DNA of 50,669 bases from an uncultured Bacteroidota bacterium (GCA_902825795.1 CADECG010000006.1:1-50669); one strand, 5' to 3'. Positions 25,534 through 34,079 are shown, numbered from the stretch's first letter. Notes: generated by a model from the sequence alone, not told the origin. Numbers and translations are program-made.

Positions 25534-27579
25534 TCAGAATTGTAACAATCTCCTCATCGCCTCCCCCACCCTCGCCTTGGGCAGGAAGCCCTGCTCCAGC
25601 GGGATGGCGAAAGGCACTGGTGTATCCCAACTGGCCAAGCGCATCACGGGCGCGTCGAGGTGTTGGAAACAATGCTCGTTGATGAGGGCGCTGATCTCGC
25701 CGCCGAGGCCTGCGGTCAGCGTGTCCTCGTGCAGCACCAGCACGCGACCGGTCTTGCGCACGCTGTTGTAGATGGCTTCGGTGTCCATGGGCACGAGCGT
25801 GCGCAGATCGATGATCTCGGCATCCACAGCATTGTCACCCTGAGCGGAGCGAAGGGCCTCAACCGCTTCGAGCGCCCAATGCACACCCATGCCGTAGGTG
25901 ATGATGCTCATCGCTTTTCCTTCACGTACCGTGCGCGCCTTGCCGATCTCCACGGCGTAGGGCGCATCGGGGATGGCTTCGGTGATGCTGCGGTACAGGT
26001 TCTTGTGCTCGAAGAACATCACCGGGTTGGGGTCGTCGAACGCGGCCATGAGCAGGCCCTTGGCATCGAACGGCGTGCTGGGGTAAACCACTTTCAGTCC
26101 GGGAGTTTTCGCGAACCACATCTCGTTGCTCTGGCTGTGGAAGGGACCAGCACCAACGCCGGCGCCTGTCGGCATGCGCACCACCACATCAGCGTTCTGT
26201 CCCCAGCGCCAGTGGGACTTCGCCATGTTGTTGCAGATCTGCGTCATGCCCTCGCTCACGAAATCGGCGAACTGCATTTCCACCATCGCCTTCATGCCCT
26301 TGATGCTGAGCCCGAGCCCCGCGCCGAGGATGGCGCTCTCGCACAACGGGGTGTTGCGCACGCGGTCCTTGCCGAAGCGCTCCACGAACCCTTCGGTGAT
26401 CTTGAACGCACCGCCGTACTCCGCAATGTCCTGCCCCATGAGCACGAGGTTCGGGTGGCGCTCCATGCTTTGCGCAAGGCCGTCGCTGATGGCGTCGATG
26501 AACCTTTTTTCGCTAGAGGCCCCGAGCTGTGAGCTTCGAGCTTCGAGCTCTCGGCTCAAGGCTCGCGGCTCGTGGCTCGTGGCCATCGGTGCGTAAACGT
26601 CCCGCACTTCATCGGCTTCCACCGGTACCGGTTCGGGTTCCTCAAAAGCCACCGCCAAACCGTCTTCGATCTCGTCCTTGAATTCGGCGCGGATGCTGTC
26701 GCGCAATTGCTCGGTGAGGATGCCTTGCTTCAGCAGCCAGTTCTCGTAGTTGGCAACGGGGTCCTTCTTGCCCCATTCCTCAAAAAGTTCCTTGGGCACG
26801 TACTTGGTGCCGCTCGCTTCCTCGTGTCCGCGCATGCGGAAGGTGATGCACTCCACTAGGACAGGTCGCGGACGTTCACGGATGCTGTCCGCGATGCGCG
26901 CGAGGTTGGTGTAGACCTCCAGGATGTTGTTGCCGGCGATCATCTGCGCTTCGATGCCGTAGCCGATGGCCTTGTCAACGAAGTTCTTCATGCGGAACTG
27001 CTCACTGCTGGGCGTGCTCAGTCCGTAGCCATTGTTCTCGATGATGAAGATGACGGGCAGGTCCCATACGGCGGCCACGTTCACGCTCTCGTGGAAGTCG
27101 CCCTCGCTGGTGGCGCCATCGCCGGTGAAGACGATGGTGCAGCGATTCTCCTTCTTGAGTTTGTGTGCCAGCGCGATGCCGTCGGCGATGCCCATCTGCG
27201 GGCCGAGGTGGCTGATCATGCCCACCACCTTGTGCTCCTTGCTGCCGAAGTGGAAGCTGCGCTCGCGGCCTTTGCTGTAACCGGTGGCCTTGCCCTGCCA
27301 TTGCGCGAACAACTTGCTGAACGGCATATTGCGCGTGGTGAACACACCGAGGTTGCGGTGCATCGGCAGGATGTACTCGTCGTCGCGCAACGCGAGGGTG
27401 GCACCCACGCTGATCGCCTCCTGCCCGATGCCACTGAACCACTTGCTGATCTTGCCTTGGCGCAGCAGGCTCAGCATCTTCTCCTCGATGATGCGCGGCT
27501 TCACGAGCGCGCGGTAAGTCTTCAGCAGGAACTCATCCTTGAGGGTGCCGCGCTCGAACCGTAGTTGGCGGTCTTCCAT
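25534..27579 (-). CDS. Fused alpha/beta E1 subunit of a 2-oxoacid dehydrogenase
   Basis: A 681-residue fusion of the two E1 subunits, as is common in Bacteroidota. The alpha half (residues about 1-330) carries the thiamine-diphosphate motif (GDGATSEGDFHESVNVAAVW, then IIENN). A Pro/Glu-rich and repeat-encoded linker leads into the beta half (about 375-681; LVLMGQDIAEYGGAFKITEG, EMQFADFVSEGMTQICNNMA, VIDLRTL-type IIDLRTLVPMD). It decarboxylates pyruvate or a branched-chain oxoacid and passes the acyl group to an E2 lipoyl enzyme, not in this window. The start at 27579 is chosen because it lies 17 bases after the TACTTTCG box; an ATG at 27591 would sit on the likely transcript start. Two short segments look repeat-derived. 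Confidence 0.9.
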   Translation of the reverse strand: MEDRQLRFERGTLKDEFLLKTYRALVKPRIIEEKMLSLLRQGKISKWFSGIGQEAISVGATLALRDDEYILPMHRNLGVFTTRNMPFSKLFAQWQGKATGYSKGRERSFHFGSKEHKVVGMISHLGPQMGIADGIALAHKLKKENRCTIVFTGDGATSEGDFHESVNVAAVWDLPVIFIIENNGYGLSTPSSEQFRMKNFVDKAIGYGIEAQMIAGNNILEVYTNLARIADSIRERPRPVLVECITFRMRGHEEASGTKYVPKELFEEWGKKDPVANYENWLLKQGILTEQLRDSIRAEFKDEIEDGLAVAFEEPEPVPVEADEVRDVYAPMATSHEPRALSRELEARSSQLGASSEKRFIDAISDGLAQSMERHPNLVLMGQDIAEYGGAFKITEGFVERFGKDRVRNTPLCESAILGAGLGLSIKGMKAMVEMQFADFVSEGMTQICNNMAKSHWRWGQNADVVVRMPTGAGVGAGPFHSQSNEMWFAKTPGLKVVYPSTPFDAKGLLMAAFDDPNPVMFFEHKNLYRSITEAIPDAPYAVEIGKARTVREGKAMSIITYGMGVHWALEAVEALRSAQGDNAVDAEIIDLRTLVPMDTEAIYNSVRKTGRVLVLHEDTLTAGLGGEISALINEHCFQHLDAPVMRLASWDTPVPFAIPLEQGFLPKARVGEAMRRLLQF
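25833..25860. repeat. Dispersed-repeat-like segment inside E1 gene
   Basis: The plus-strand text TGTCACCCTGAGCGGAGCG (then AAGGGCC) resembles the widespread intergenic GTCACCCTGAGC...GAAGGG repeat. Read leftward it encodes ALRSAQGDN, a peptide characteristic of this repeat in coding regions. It lies in the beta half, between ALEAVE and VDAEIIDLRT, where related E1-beta proteins are shorter. Confidence 0.7.
26521..26583. repeat. Simple repeat in E1 alpha/beta linker
   Basis: Imperfect tandem copies of a 7-9 base GAGCTTC/GGCTCGTG-type unit. Leftward it encodes the linker segment ATSHEPRALSRELEARSSQL. Similar GAGCCTTGAGCCGCGAGCC sequences flank the gene's 5' end at 27617-27648 and 27780-27800, suggesting one repeat family. 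Confidence 0.75.
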
Positions 27580-27596
27580 CACGTTGTGCATGGGGG

Positions 27597-27604
27597 CGAA
27601 AGTA
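27597..27604 (-). promoter_or_regulatory. -7 promoter box
   Basis: TACTTTCG on the leftward strand, followed by CCCCC, 17 bases upstream of the chosen E1 start at 27579. Confidence 0.6.
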
Positions 27605-27616
27605 GCTTGGGGCCCC

Positions 27617-27800
27617 AAGCCTTGAGCCGCGAGCCTTGAGCCGCGAGGTGGCACCCTCCGTCATCGCGAGGCCATTCTGATGGCCGAAGCGATCCATGCA
27701 AGGTTGGAGAGTACTACGACCTCATCACTTGCACGATCCGCGCATGGATCGCTTCGTCGTTCCTCCTCGCGATGACGTGGAGGCTCGAGGCTCAAGGCTA
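27617..27800. repeat. Composite palindromic repeat upstream of E1 gene
   Basis: Outer parts: GAGCCTTGAGCCGCGAG-type simple repeats at 27617-27648 and, inverted, at 27780-27800. Inner parts: inverted copies of the CGTCATCGCGAGG ... GAAGCGATCCATGC element, at 27659-27699 (rightward) and 27742-27777 (leftward), with about 42 bases between. The whole can fold as a nested palindrome filling the gap between two leftward genes. The right inner arm differs from 18618-18653 by one base. Confidence 0.8.
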
Positions 27801-27805
27801 GCCGC

Positions 27806-28855
27806 CTACTTCACCTTCTCCATATCCTTCACCGCCTCGAACTTGGGTTCGATCACCCACTTGCCGGTTTTGTCGATGAAGCCCCAGAGCTCTCCTTGGC
27901 GGGCGGCGGCGTAACCGTTCTTGAATTCGCGCACGTTGTTGAACTGCGGTTCGATCACCCACTTGCCGCTCTTGTCGAAAAAGCCGATGAGTTCGCCCTT
28001 CTTGCCTTTGGCCAGTCCTTCGGAGAAGTCGCCCCATACGGTTGTATCGGTCACGCGCATGATGGTACCGTCCTTGGCCACGTACATCCAGTTGTCTCCT
28101 TGCTTCACCCGTGCCATGCCGCTGGTCGGGTCGAAGTCCTTGGCATCATCGAACTGCGGTGTGATCACCCATTCGCCCTTCTTATTGATGTAGCCCACTT
28201 TTGCGTCCTTGGTCTTGGCCCACGCCAGATCGCCGGAGAAGTAGCCCACGCTAAGGAAGGTGGCGGGGATCACCACGTTCTGGTTGCCGTCCATGAAGCC
28301 GTGCATCTTGTCCTTCTGCTTGAAGGGCGACAATCCACCTTGAAAACCTTTCACGTCGACGATGTTCGGGTCGACAACGGCGGTCTCCTTTCCTTCGGGA
28401 GTGAGGATGTACTGCTTCTTGCCGATCATTACCACAGCAAGACATTCCTCGAAGGCTTCAACCTTATCGTACTTGGCGGCAATAGCCAACTTGCCTTGGG
28501 TGTTCATGAAGCCCCACACCTCGCCGATGCGCACCGGCGCAAGTCCGCAACTGAAGCCTTGGGCATCCTTCACCATGCCACTGATAAGGGTGAAGTCCGC
28601 TACCTCGGTGGCCAACGCTTCGCCCTTGATGTTGATGAACCCGGCCTTGTCGGTGGCACCGTCCTTCACCGCCGCGTAGCCACTTGGCCCGAAGGGAAAG
28701 TTGTGTTTGTACTTGGGCGGTATCACCATGTTGCCCGTGTTGTCCATGTAGCCCCAGAACTCGTTACCGACCTGGCGTACCTGTGTTACCAAGGCTTGGG
28801 CGTTGGCATGGCCAACAAGTGCACACAATGCTGCGGAAAGGATGAGGTGTTTCAT
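27806..28855 (-). CDS. WG-repeat protein
   Basis: A 349-residue secreted protein: signal peptide MKHLILSAALCALVGHANAQ, then about seven WG (KWG) repeats of the form GF(I/M)(D/N)xxGxWVIxPxF, for example GFIDKTGKWVIEPKFEAVKD, GFFDKSGKWVIEPQFNNVRE and GYINKKGEWVITPQFDDAKD. WG repeats form small beta-sheet units of unknown role. There is no T9SS domain. The start at 28855 heads the signal peptide and lies 17 bases after a promoter-like TTCTTTCG. A longer upstream frame lacks a promoter fit. Confidence 0.88.
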   Translation of the reverse strand: MKHLILSAALCALVGHANAQALVTQVRQVGNEFWGYMDNTGNMVIPPKYKHNFPFGPSGYAAVKDGATDKAGFINIKGEALATEVADFTLISGMVKDAQGFSCGLAPVRIGEVWGFMNTQGKLAIAAKYDKVEAFEECLAVVMIGKKQYILTPEGKETAVVDPNIVDVKGFQGGLSPFKQKDKMHGFMDGNQNVVIPATFLSVGYFSGDLAWAKTKDAKVGYINKKGEWVITPQFDDAKDFDPTSGMARVKQGDNWMYVAKDGTIMRVTDTTVWGDFSEGLAKGKKGELIGFFDKSGKWVIEPQFNNVREFKNGYAAARQGELWGFIDKTGKWVIEPKFEAVKDMEKVK

Positions 28856-28872
28856 AGCGCTGGGTTGATGAC

Positions 28873-28880
28873 CGAAAGAA
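28873..28880 (-). promoter_or_regulatory. -7 promoter box variant
   Basis: TTCTTTCG on the leftward strand, 17 bases upstream of the WG-repeat gene start. One mismatch to TAnnTTnG. Confidence 0.4.
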
Positions 28881-29020
28881 ACGCTGTTCGCGGCAAGTGA
28901 ACAAGTGGTTTTGTCAGGTATCGGGCCTACGCCCTCCCTCACATCTTTTCACAACCCCACGGCACCGCGAACGCATAAGTGGGGGCCGTTTCCGTTGCCG
29001 ATCAGCATCTTCGCCCGCCG

Positions 29021-31060
29021 ATGGCCTTTCTCTACCCTTCCTTTCTGTGGGCGCTTACCGCGCTGGCCATCCCCATCGCCATCCATCTGTTCCAGTTGCG
29101 CCGTTTCAAGCGCATCGATTTTCCCAACGTCCGCTTCCTGCAAGCCGTCAGCCAGCAGACCCGTGCACGCAAGAAGGTGCAGCACTGGTTGACGCTCCTT
29201 GCGCGGTGCTTGGCCATCGCCGCGTTGGTGCTGGCTTTCGCGCAACCCTACATACCGGCTTCCTCAGGCAGCACGCCAACCGGCAAGCAGGCGGTGAGCC
29301 TCTTCCTCGACGATAGCTGGAGCATGGATGCCCAGAACGCCGAAGGCCGACTGCTGGACCAAGCCCGCAAGAGCGCGCAGGATGCCGTACTGGCCTACGA
29401 ACCCACCACCGAGTTCCAAGTGCTCACCAGCCGCCTCGATGGTCGGCAGCAATTGCTGATCGGCCGCGACGAAGCGCTGGATGCAGCGGGACAGGTGGAG
29501 GCCGGACCCTTCAGCCGCAAGATCTCGTTGGTGCTGGCACGGCAGCAGGAAGCCTTGGCCCGCAGCGCCGCGCCGCGTAAACGGGCGGTCCTCTTCACTG
29601 ATCTGCAACGTTCCACCACCGATGTGGAGAACTGGGTGAACGATACCACTGTGCGCACAGTGATCGTACCACTGGCCCCGGCCGATGCCGCCAACCTTTC
29701 CGTCGATTCAGCGTGGTTCGCCACGCCGGTGCGCCGCGCCGGGCAAGCGGAAGCCTTGCATGTGCGCATCCGCAACCTCGGGTCGGCGGCGTTGAAGGAC
29801 GTGCCACTGCGTTTGGCCATCAACGGCCAACAGCGCGCGCTCGCCACCTTCTCCGTGGAAGCCGAGGCATTCACCGATACGGTGCTGCACTTCACTAGCG
29901 ACGGGCCGGGAGCGCATTGGGGCGAGATCTCGATCAGTGACCGGCCGATCACCTTCGATGACAAACTCTTCGTGGCGTGGGAAGTGAGCAGCGCGTTGCG
30001 CGTGCAGTTGCTCAGCGGCGGCGATGAGACAAGCGACGCAGCGGTGGCCAGTGTCTTCGCCGCGGACAGTTCGTTCCGATTGACGGTGACGCCCTCTGGC
30101 AACATCGACCTTGCATCGCTCGCCAGTACCGACCTGCTCATCCTCAACGCGCTGCCCGAAGTGTCCAGCGGCTTCGCACAAGCGCTGGTCAACTTCGTGA
30201 AAAGTGGTGGCAGCTTGGCCATGTTCCCGTCGTTGGAGCAGGAAACGACCAGCGTGAACGGCTTCCTCGCCCAACTCGGCGCCGGGCAATACGGCCAACT
30301 CGATACGGCCTCCATCAAGGTCGCGGGCATCGACCTGCGCCTCCCCTTCTACCGCGACGTGTTCAGCGATGTACCCACGAACGTGGACCTGCCGCTGGTG
30401 CGCCAACGCCTGCGGTTGACCGCTGTGCCCGGCGCGGAGACGCTGTTGCGCATGCAGGATGGCAACGCCTTCCTTACCCGCACCAACAGCGGCAAGGGCA
30501 CTGTGAACGTGTGCGCGGCGCCACTCAGCGATAGCGGTGGAAGTTTCACCCGCCACGCGTTGTTCGTTACCAGCCTGCTGCGCATGGCCGAGTTGAGTCG
30601 GCCCATGGGAGCGCTGTACCACAACATCGGCAACGATGCCCGCATACCCTTGGACGGGGTGGTGATCGAAGGCGATCGGGTGCCACACATGATCGGCCCC
30701 GATGGCGTGGACCGCGTGCCCGAGCTGCGCCGCTCCGCCGATACCCATTCGCTCATGATGCACGATGAAGCGATGCCCGCCGGTGCCTACGCCGTAACGC
30801 TCGGCACCGACACCGTGCGCCACATCGCCCTCAACACACCGCGCACCGAAAGCGATCCATCGGCGTACACGGCTGCCGAACTGCGCACCATCATCGAACA
30901 ACGGGGGCTTACCGCCTTCGAAGTGCTGGAGCCGGGCGGCGAAGCCCTTTCCGTAAGTTTGGCCGCGCTGGATCACGGGCGGAAACTCTGGACGTGGTTC
31001 GTGGTCCTCGCGCTGATCTTCCTCTCGCTTGAAGTCGCATTCCTCCGGCTGCTGAAATGA
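29021..31060 (+). CDS. BatA-domain von Willebrand factor membrane protein
   Basis: A 679-residue membrane protein. The N-terminus MAFLYPSFLWALTALAIPIA and IHLFQLRRFKRIDFPNVRFL is the BatA (aerotolerance) domain with its first membrane helix, followed by a second (LLARCLAIAALVLAFAQPYI). FLDDSWSMDAQN near residue 100 is a vWA MIDAS motif (DxSxS). The large periplasmic region has a DUF4159/glutamine-amidotransferase-like fold character, and a last helix (LWTWFVVLALIFLSLEVAFL) ends the protein. Related proteins work with MoxR ATPases in envelope stress or complex assembly; no MoxR gene is in the window. The ATG at 29021 is chosen because homologues start MxFLxPxFLW. Its stop overlaps the next gene by 4 bases. 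Confidence 0.88.
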   Translation: MAFLYPSFLWALTALAIPIAIHLFQLRRFKRIDFPNVRFLQAVSQQTRARKKVQHWLTLLARCLAIAALVLAFAQPYIPASSGSTPTGKQAVSLFLDDSWSMDAQNAEGRLLDQARKSAQDAVLAYEPTTEFQVLTSRLDGRQQLLIGRDEALDAAGQVEAGPFSRKISLVLARQQEALARSAAPRKRAVLFTDLQRSTTDVENWVNDTTVRTVIVPLAPADAANLSVDSAWFATPVRRAGQAEALHVRIRNLGSAALKDVPLRLAINGQQRALATFSVEAEAFTDTVLHFTSDGPGAHWGEISISDRPITFDDKLFVAWEVSSALRVQLLSGGDETSDAAVASVFAADSSFRLTVTPSGNIDLASLASTDLLILNALPEVSSGFAQALVNFVKSGGSLAMFPSLEQETTSVNGFLAQLGAGQYGQLDTASIKVAGIDLRLPFYRDVFSDVPTNVDLPLVRQRLRLTAVPGAETLLRMQDGNAFLTRTNSGKGTVNVCAAPLSDSGGSFTRHALFVTSLLRMAELSRPMGALYHNIGNDARIPLDGVVIEGDRVPHMIGPDGVDRVPELRRSADTHSLMMHDEAMPAGAYAVTLGTDTVRHIALNTPRTESDPSAYTAAELRTIIEQRGLTAFEVLEPGGEALSVSLAALDHGRKLWTWFVVLALIFLSLEVAFLRLLK

Positions 31061-32346
31061 AGGACCTCCTGCTCCGCAACATCACGGTGATCGACCCCGG
31101 CGGCGAGCATCACGAGGCGGAGGTGGATATGCTCATCAGCGGTAATAAGATCGTCCGCATCGGTGCGCGATTGCCCAAGGGCGAAGCCCGCGAATGGAAA
31201 ATTCCCGGCGCCCACGTAAGCCTTGGCTGGGTGGACCTGCGCGCCCATTTCCGCGACCCCGGCGAAGAATGGAAGGAAGGCCTGACCAACGGCCTCGATG
31301 CCGCCGCCGCCGGTGGCTTCACGGCCGTGGCCGTGCTGCCGAGCACCACACCGGTACTGGATGCTCGCGCCGGGATCGAATACCTGTTGAGCAAAGCGAA
31401 TGGCCATGCGGTGCGCGTGCTGCCGCTCGGCGCCCTTACCAAGGGTTTGAAAGGCGAACAGTTGGCGGAACTCTATGATCTGCACCAAGCCGGTGCCATG
31501 GCCTTCACTGACGATCAGAGCCCCGTGCCGAACACGCGCCTGATGATGCTTGCGTTGCAGTACTGCCGCAACTTCGACGGTACCGTGTTCGCTTTCCCGC
31601 ACGATGCGGACCTCGGCGTGGGTACCATGATGCACGAGGGCCCCATGAGCGTTCGGCTCGGCATGCGCGGTCTTACGCCCATGGCCGAGACCATTGCCTT
31701 GCATCGCGACTTGTCGCTGCTGGAGTACACCGGTGGTCGCATGCACGTGGCCACCATCAGCACCGCCGAAAGTGTGGCTCTCATCAAAGCTGCCAAGGCC
31801 AAGAAGATGAAGGTGACGTGCTCCGTGGCCGCACACAACCTGCTGCTGGACGATGGCTGCCTGCGCGGCTTCGACACCCACTACAAAGTGCTACCGCCCC
31901 TGCGCGACCGCATGCACATCGACGCGCTACGCGATGGGTTGAAGGACGGGACGATCGATGCCGTGGTGAGCGACCACCGTCCGGAGGATGTGGAGCACAA
32001 GAAGTTGGAATTCGCACATGCAGCCTTCGGTATGATCGGCTTGGAGACGGCCTTCGCTGTTGCCAACACCGCTCTCAAGGGACATATGAGTTTGCGCAGG
32101 ATCGTGGAGCGGTTCAGCCACGGCCCACGTGCGGTGCTTGGACTGCCTACATCACACATCACCGAAGGCACCCTCGCCGATCTCACCCTCTTCGACCCGA
32201 ATTGCGACTGGACCTTCAGTGCCGCGGATATTGTTAGCCGCTCCAAGAACACGCCCTTCATCGGCCAGCACTTCGTAGGGCGCCCGATCGGTATCGTTGC
32301 GAACGGCAAAGCCGTGCTGGCAAAGGCTGCTGAGATGGCGCGGTGA
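31057..32346 (+). CDS. Dihydroorotase-like amidohydrolase
   Basis: A 429-residue class I dihydroorotase-type protein (amidohydrolase barrel). N-terminal beta-sandwich ITVIDPGGEHHEAEVDMLIS; then WVDLRAHFRDPGEEWKEGL, where the first metal-binding His of the usual DxHxH motif is Arg; DAAAAGGFTAVAVLPSTTPV; DAVVSDHRPEDVEHKKLEFA near residue 305, where the metal-binding Asp of DH(T/R)PE is kept. Normal enzymes close carbamoyl-aspartate to dihydroorotate in pyrimidine synthesis. Flavobacterial homologues recalled from memory also have RxH here, so this may be a lineage variant rather than a dead copy. It overlaps the vWA gene by 4 bases (ATGA). Confidence 0.85.
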   Translation: MKDLLLRNITVIDPGGEHHEAEVDMLISGNKIVRIGARLPKGEAREWKIPGAHVSLGWVDLRAHFRDPGEEWKEGLTNGLDAAAAGGFTAVAVLPSTTPVLDARAGIEYLLSKANGHAVRVLPLGALTKGLKGEQLAELYDLHQAGAMAFTDDQSPVPNTRLMMLALQYCRNFDGTVFAFPHDADLGVGTMMHEGPMSVRLGMRGLTPMAETIALHRDLSLLEYTGGRMHVATISTAESVALIKAAKAKKMKVTCSVAAHNLLLDDGCLRGFDTHYKVLPPLRDRMHIDALRDGLKDGTIDAVVSDHRPEDVEHKKLEFAHAAFGMIGLETAFAVANTALKGHMSLRRIVERFSHGPRAVLGLPTSHITEGTLADLTLFDPNCDWTFSAADIVSRSKNTPFIGQHFVGRPIGIVANGKAVLAKAAEMAR

Positions 32347-32363
32347 TCGCCCCGATCCGCGGC

Positions 32364-33020
32364 TCACTTCACCCCCTTCGCCTTCTCTTTCGCTTCTACA
32401 GCGGCCTTGTCGATCGCAGCTTGCTGTGCTTTGTCCATAACGGGTGGCTGCGATGCGTTGGCTGCGGCTTGGGCCTCCAGTCCGTTCTGCAAGCGGAACT
32501 TCTCGATCAATTCTTCATCCGTGTACTGCAGGTTCTCGATCATCTGCTTCGCATCCTGCGCGAACTGGTGGTCCGGGAACCGGTTGATCACTTCCTCGTA
32601 GGCCATTCGCGCTTCACCCTTGCGCTGCATTTTGTCAATGGTCAGGGCTTTCAGGTAGTAGCAATCCACCAAGCGCGGCCATGCGGGGTAGCTCTTGATC
32701 ACGCGATCGTACAACACCACGCTCTCATCCGGCCGGCCCAGCGGATCGCTGAGGCCAGCAGCACGGAAAAGGAATTCGGGTGAAAGACTGTCCAGCGGAT
32801 AGGCCTTCGCATACGCCTTGTACACGTCCAATAGTTCCTGCGCGCCGCGTGCATTGTAAATGGTATCGTCCTCCATGGAAAGGCGCATGCTGTCGATGCG
32901 GGCCTCCATCAACTGAGCGCCGTTGCTGGCGTCAGCAGCCTTCGGTTCCTCGGTCTGTCCACCACCGCATGCCGAGAACAGCAGGACTACAGGGATCGTT
33001 ATCGCTAGGAGCTTCTTCAT
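32364..33020 (-). CDS. TPR-containing lipoprotein
   Basis: A 218-residue lipoprotein. The signal (MKKLLAITIPVVLLFSAC) has its lipid site at Cys18 followed by Gly residues. Residues about 45-165 contain TPR-like helix pairs (ELLDVYKAYAKAYPLDSLSP, RLVDCYYLKALTIDKMQRKG, RMAYEEVINRFPDHQFAQDA), with BamD-like spacing, and the C-terminus is Ala/Lys-rich. It may scaffold an envelope complex. The ATG overlaps the deformylase stop (ATGA), so it belongs to the ruvX-def cluster. Too short and poor in motifs for a confident BamD call. Confidence 0.8.
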   Translation of the reverse strand: MKKLLAITIPVVLLFSACGGGQTEEPKAADASNGAQLMEARIDSMRLSMEDDTIYNARGAQELLDVYKAYAKAYPLDSLSPEFLFRAAGLSDPLGRPDESVVLYDRVIKSYPAWPRLVDCYYLKALTIDKMQRKGEARMAYEEVINRFPDHQFAQDAKQMIENLQYTDEELIEKFRLQNGLEAQAAANASQPPVMDKAQQAAIDKAAVEAKEKAKGVK

Positions 33021-33598
33021 TTCAATGGGGTGAATCGCATTTTGTACTTGGCGTCCGTCTTGCCTTGGCTGATGTCGCGCAGTTTGCCTTTCAGCATGGT
33101 ACGACGCAGCACGGGCAGTTTGTCGATGAACAGTTTTCCGTCGAGATGGTCGTGCTCGTGCTGGATCACGCGCGCCGCGAACCCGCTGAATTCCTCCTCG
33201 TGCTCCTTGAACTTCTCGTCCTGCCATTGCAGCACGATGGTCTCCTGGCGCTTCACCTCCTCGCGGATGCCGGGAATGCTCAGGCAACCTTCCTCAAATG
33301 GCCAAGGCTCTCCTTCCTCTTCCACGATGTATGGATTGATGAAGACCCGCTTAAAGGTTTTCAGGAAGTCGCGCTCGTCCTGCTCCAGTTCCTCGTCCTC
33401 AGCGAAGGGTGAGGCATCCACGATGAACAACCGGATGCTCTTGCCGATCTGCGGTGCGGCCAAACCCACGCCGCTCGCCTCGTACATGGTCTCGTACATA
33501 TCGGCGATCAGCTCCGTTAAGCCGGGATGCCCCTTCTCAATGTCCTTGGCCACTTTCTTGAGGACGGGATCGCCAAAGGCGCGGATCGGGAGGATCAT
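33017..33598 (-). CDS. def: Peptide deformylase
   Basis: A 193-residue enzyme with all three motifs: GVGLAAPQIG (about residues 46-55), EGCLSIPGIREEV (about 112-124) and QHEHDHLDGKLFID (about 152-165), with Cys and two His residues binding the metal and Glu catalysing removal of the formyl group from nascent proteins. The ATG at 33598 is chosen because the protein then begins MILPIRAFGDPVLKKVAKDI, like known deformylases. It lies downstream of ruvX and overlaps the following lipoprotein gene by 4 bases. A TATTTTCG promoter box lies 40 bases upstream, so it may also have its own promoter. Confidence 0.95.
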   Translation of the reverse strand: MILPIRAFGDPVLKKVAKDIEKGHPGLTELIADMYETMYEASGVGLAAPQIGKSIRLFIVDASPFAEDEELEQDERDFLKTFKRVFINPYIVEEEGEPWPFEEGCLSIPGIREEVKRQETIVLQWQDEKFKEHEEEFSGFAARVIQHEHDHLDGKLFIDKLPVLRRTMLKGKLRDISQGKTDAKYKMRFTPLK

Positions 33599-33638
33599 CG
33601 TAAAGCAGTGTAGCGGTGAGCGGTCCGTGAACGGCGGG

Positions 33639-33646
33639 CGAAAATA
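33639..33646 (-). promoter_or_regulatory. -7 promoter box upstream of def
   Basis: TATTTTCG on the leftward strand fits TAnnTTnG, followed by CCCGCCG; it sits between ruvX and def, 40 bases before the def ATG. Confidence 0.5.
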
Positions 33647-33656
33647 CACGGAGGAC

Positions 33657-34079
33657 CTAGCCGTTGCGCTGCCGTTGCTCAAGCCAACCTTGCAGCAGTA
33701 TGGTGGCGCTGATCCGGTCCAGTTGCCCCTTGTCGCGCCGTGCCATCCGCCCCTTGCCACTGGCCATGAGCGTTTGCTGCGCCATGGAACTGCTGAAGCG
33801 CTCGTCAACGGACACCACCCACAGGCCGCTGAATTTCTTCTTGAGCGCTTCCATGAACGCCAATACGTTCTGCGTGACATCCGTGGGTGTTCCATTCAGG
33901 TTCAGCGGAAGCCCTACCACGAACCCTTCAATGGTGTGTGCTCTGCAATACCGCTCCAACCATGCCATCACATCCACCGTGGGCACGGTATCCAAGGCCG
34001 ACGCGATGATGCCGGCAGGGTCGGTCACCGCCAAGCCGGTGCGCTTCATACCAAAATCGACTCCTATCACTTGGCCCAT
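33657..34079 (-). CDS. ruvX: Holliday junction resolvase-like / pre-16S rRNA nuclease RuvX
   Basis: A 140-residue protein of the YqgF/RuvX family: GVDFGMKRTGLAVTD at the N-terminus (residues about 5-19), VVGLPLNLNGTPTDVTQNV (about 67-85), VVSVDERFSSSMA (about 101-113) and the C-terminal DRISATILLQGWL. The acidic residues in these motifs form the RNase H-like active site. The family matures the 5' end of 16S rRNA and was first described as a junction resolvase. The start at 34079 is chosen since MGQVIGVDFG matches homologues. A CAGCTTTG promoter-like box lies at 34112-34119, and the gene heads the leftward ruvX-def-lipoprotein cluster. Confidence 0.92.
   Translation of the reverse strand: MGQVIGVDFGMKRTGLAVTDPAGIIASALDTVPTVDVMAWLERYCRAHTIEGFVVGLPLNLNGTPTDVTQNVLAFMEALKKKFSGLWVVSVDERFSSSMAQQTLMASGKGRMARRDKGQLDRISATILLQGWLEQRQRNG

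Noticed and set aside
24758..25672. AbiGi-like protein starting before 25525
   Set aside because: The extra N-terminal residues are read from inside the E1 dehydrogenase gene; the ATG at 25525 fits the family start.
25534..27654. E1 dehydrogenase starting at the furthest upstream ATG (27654)
   Set aside because: That start would lie upstream of the TACTTTCG promoter, within repeats; homologues begin near MEDRQL.
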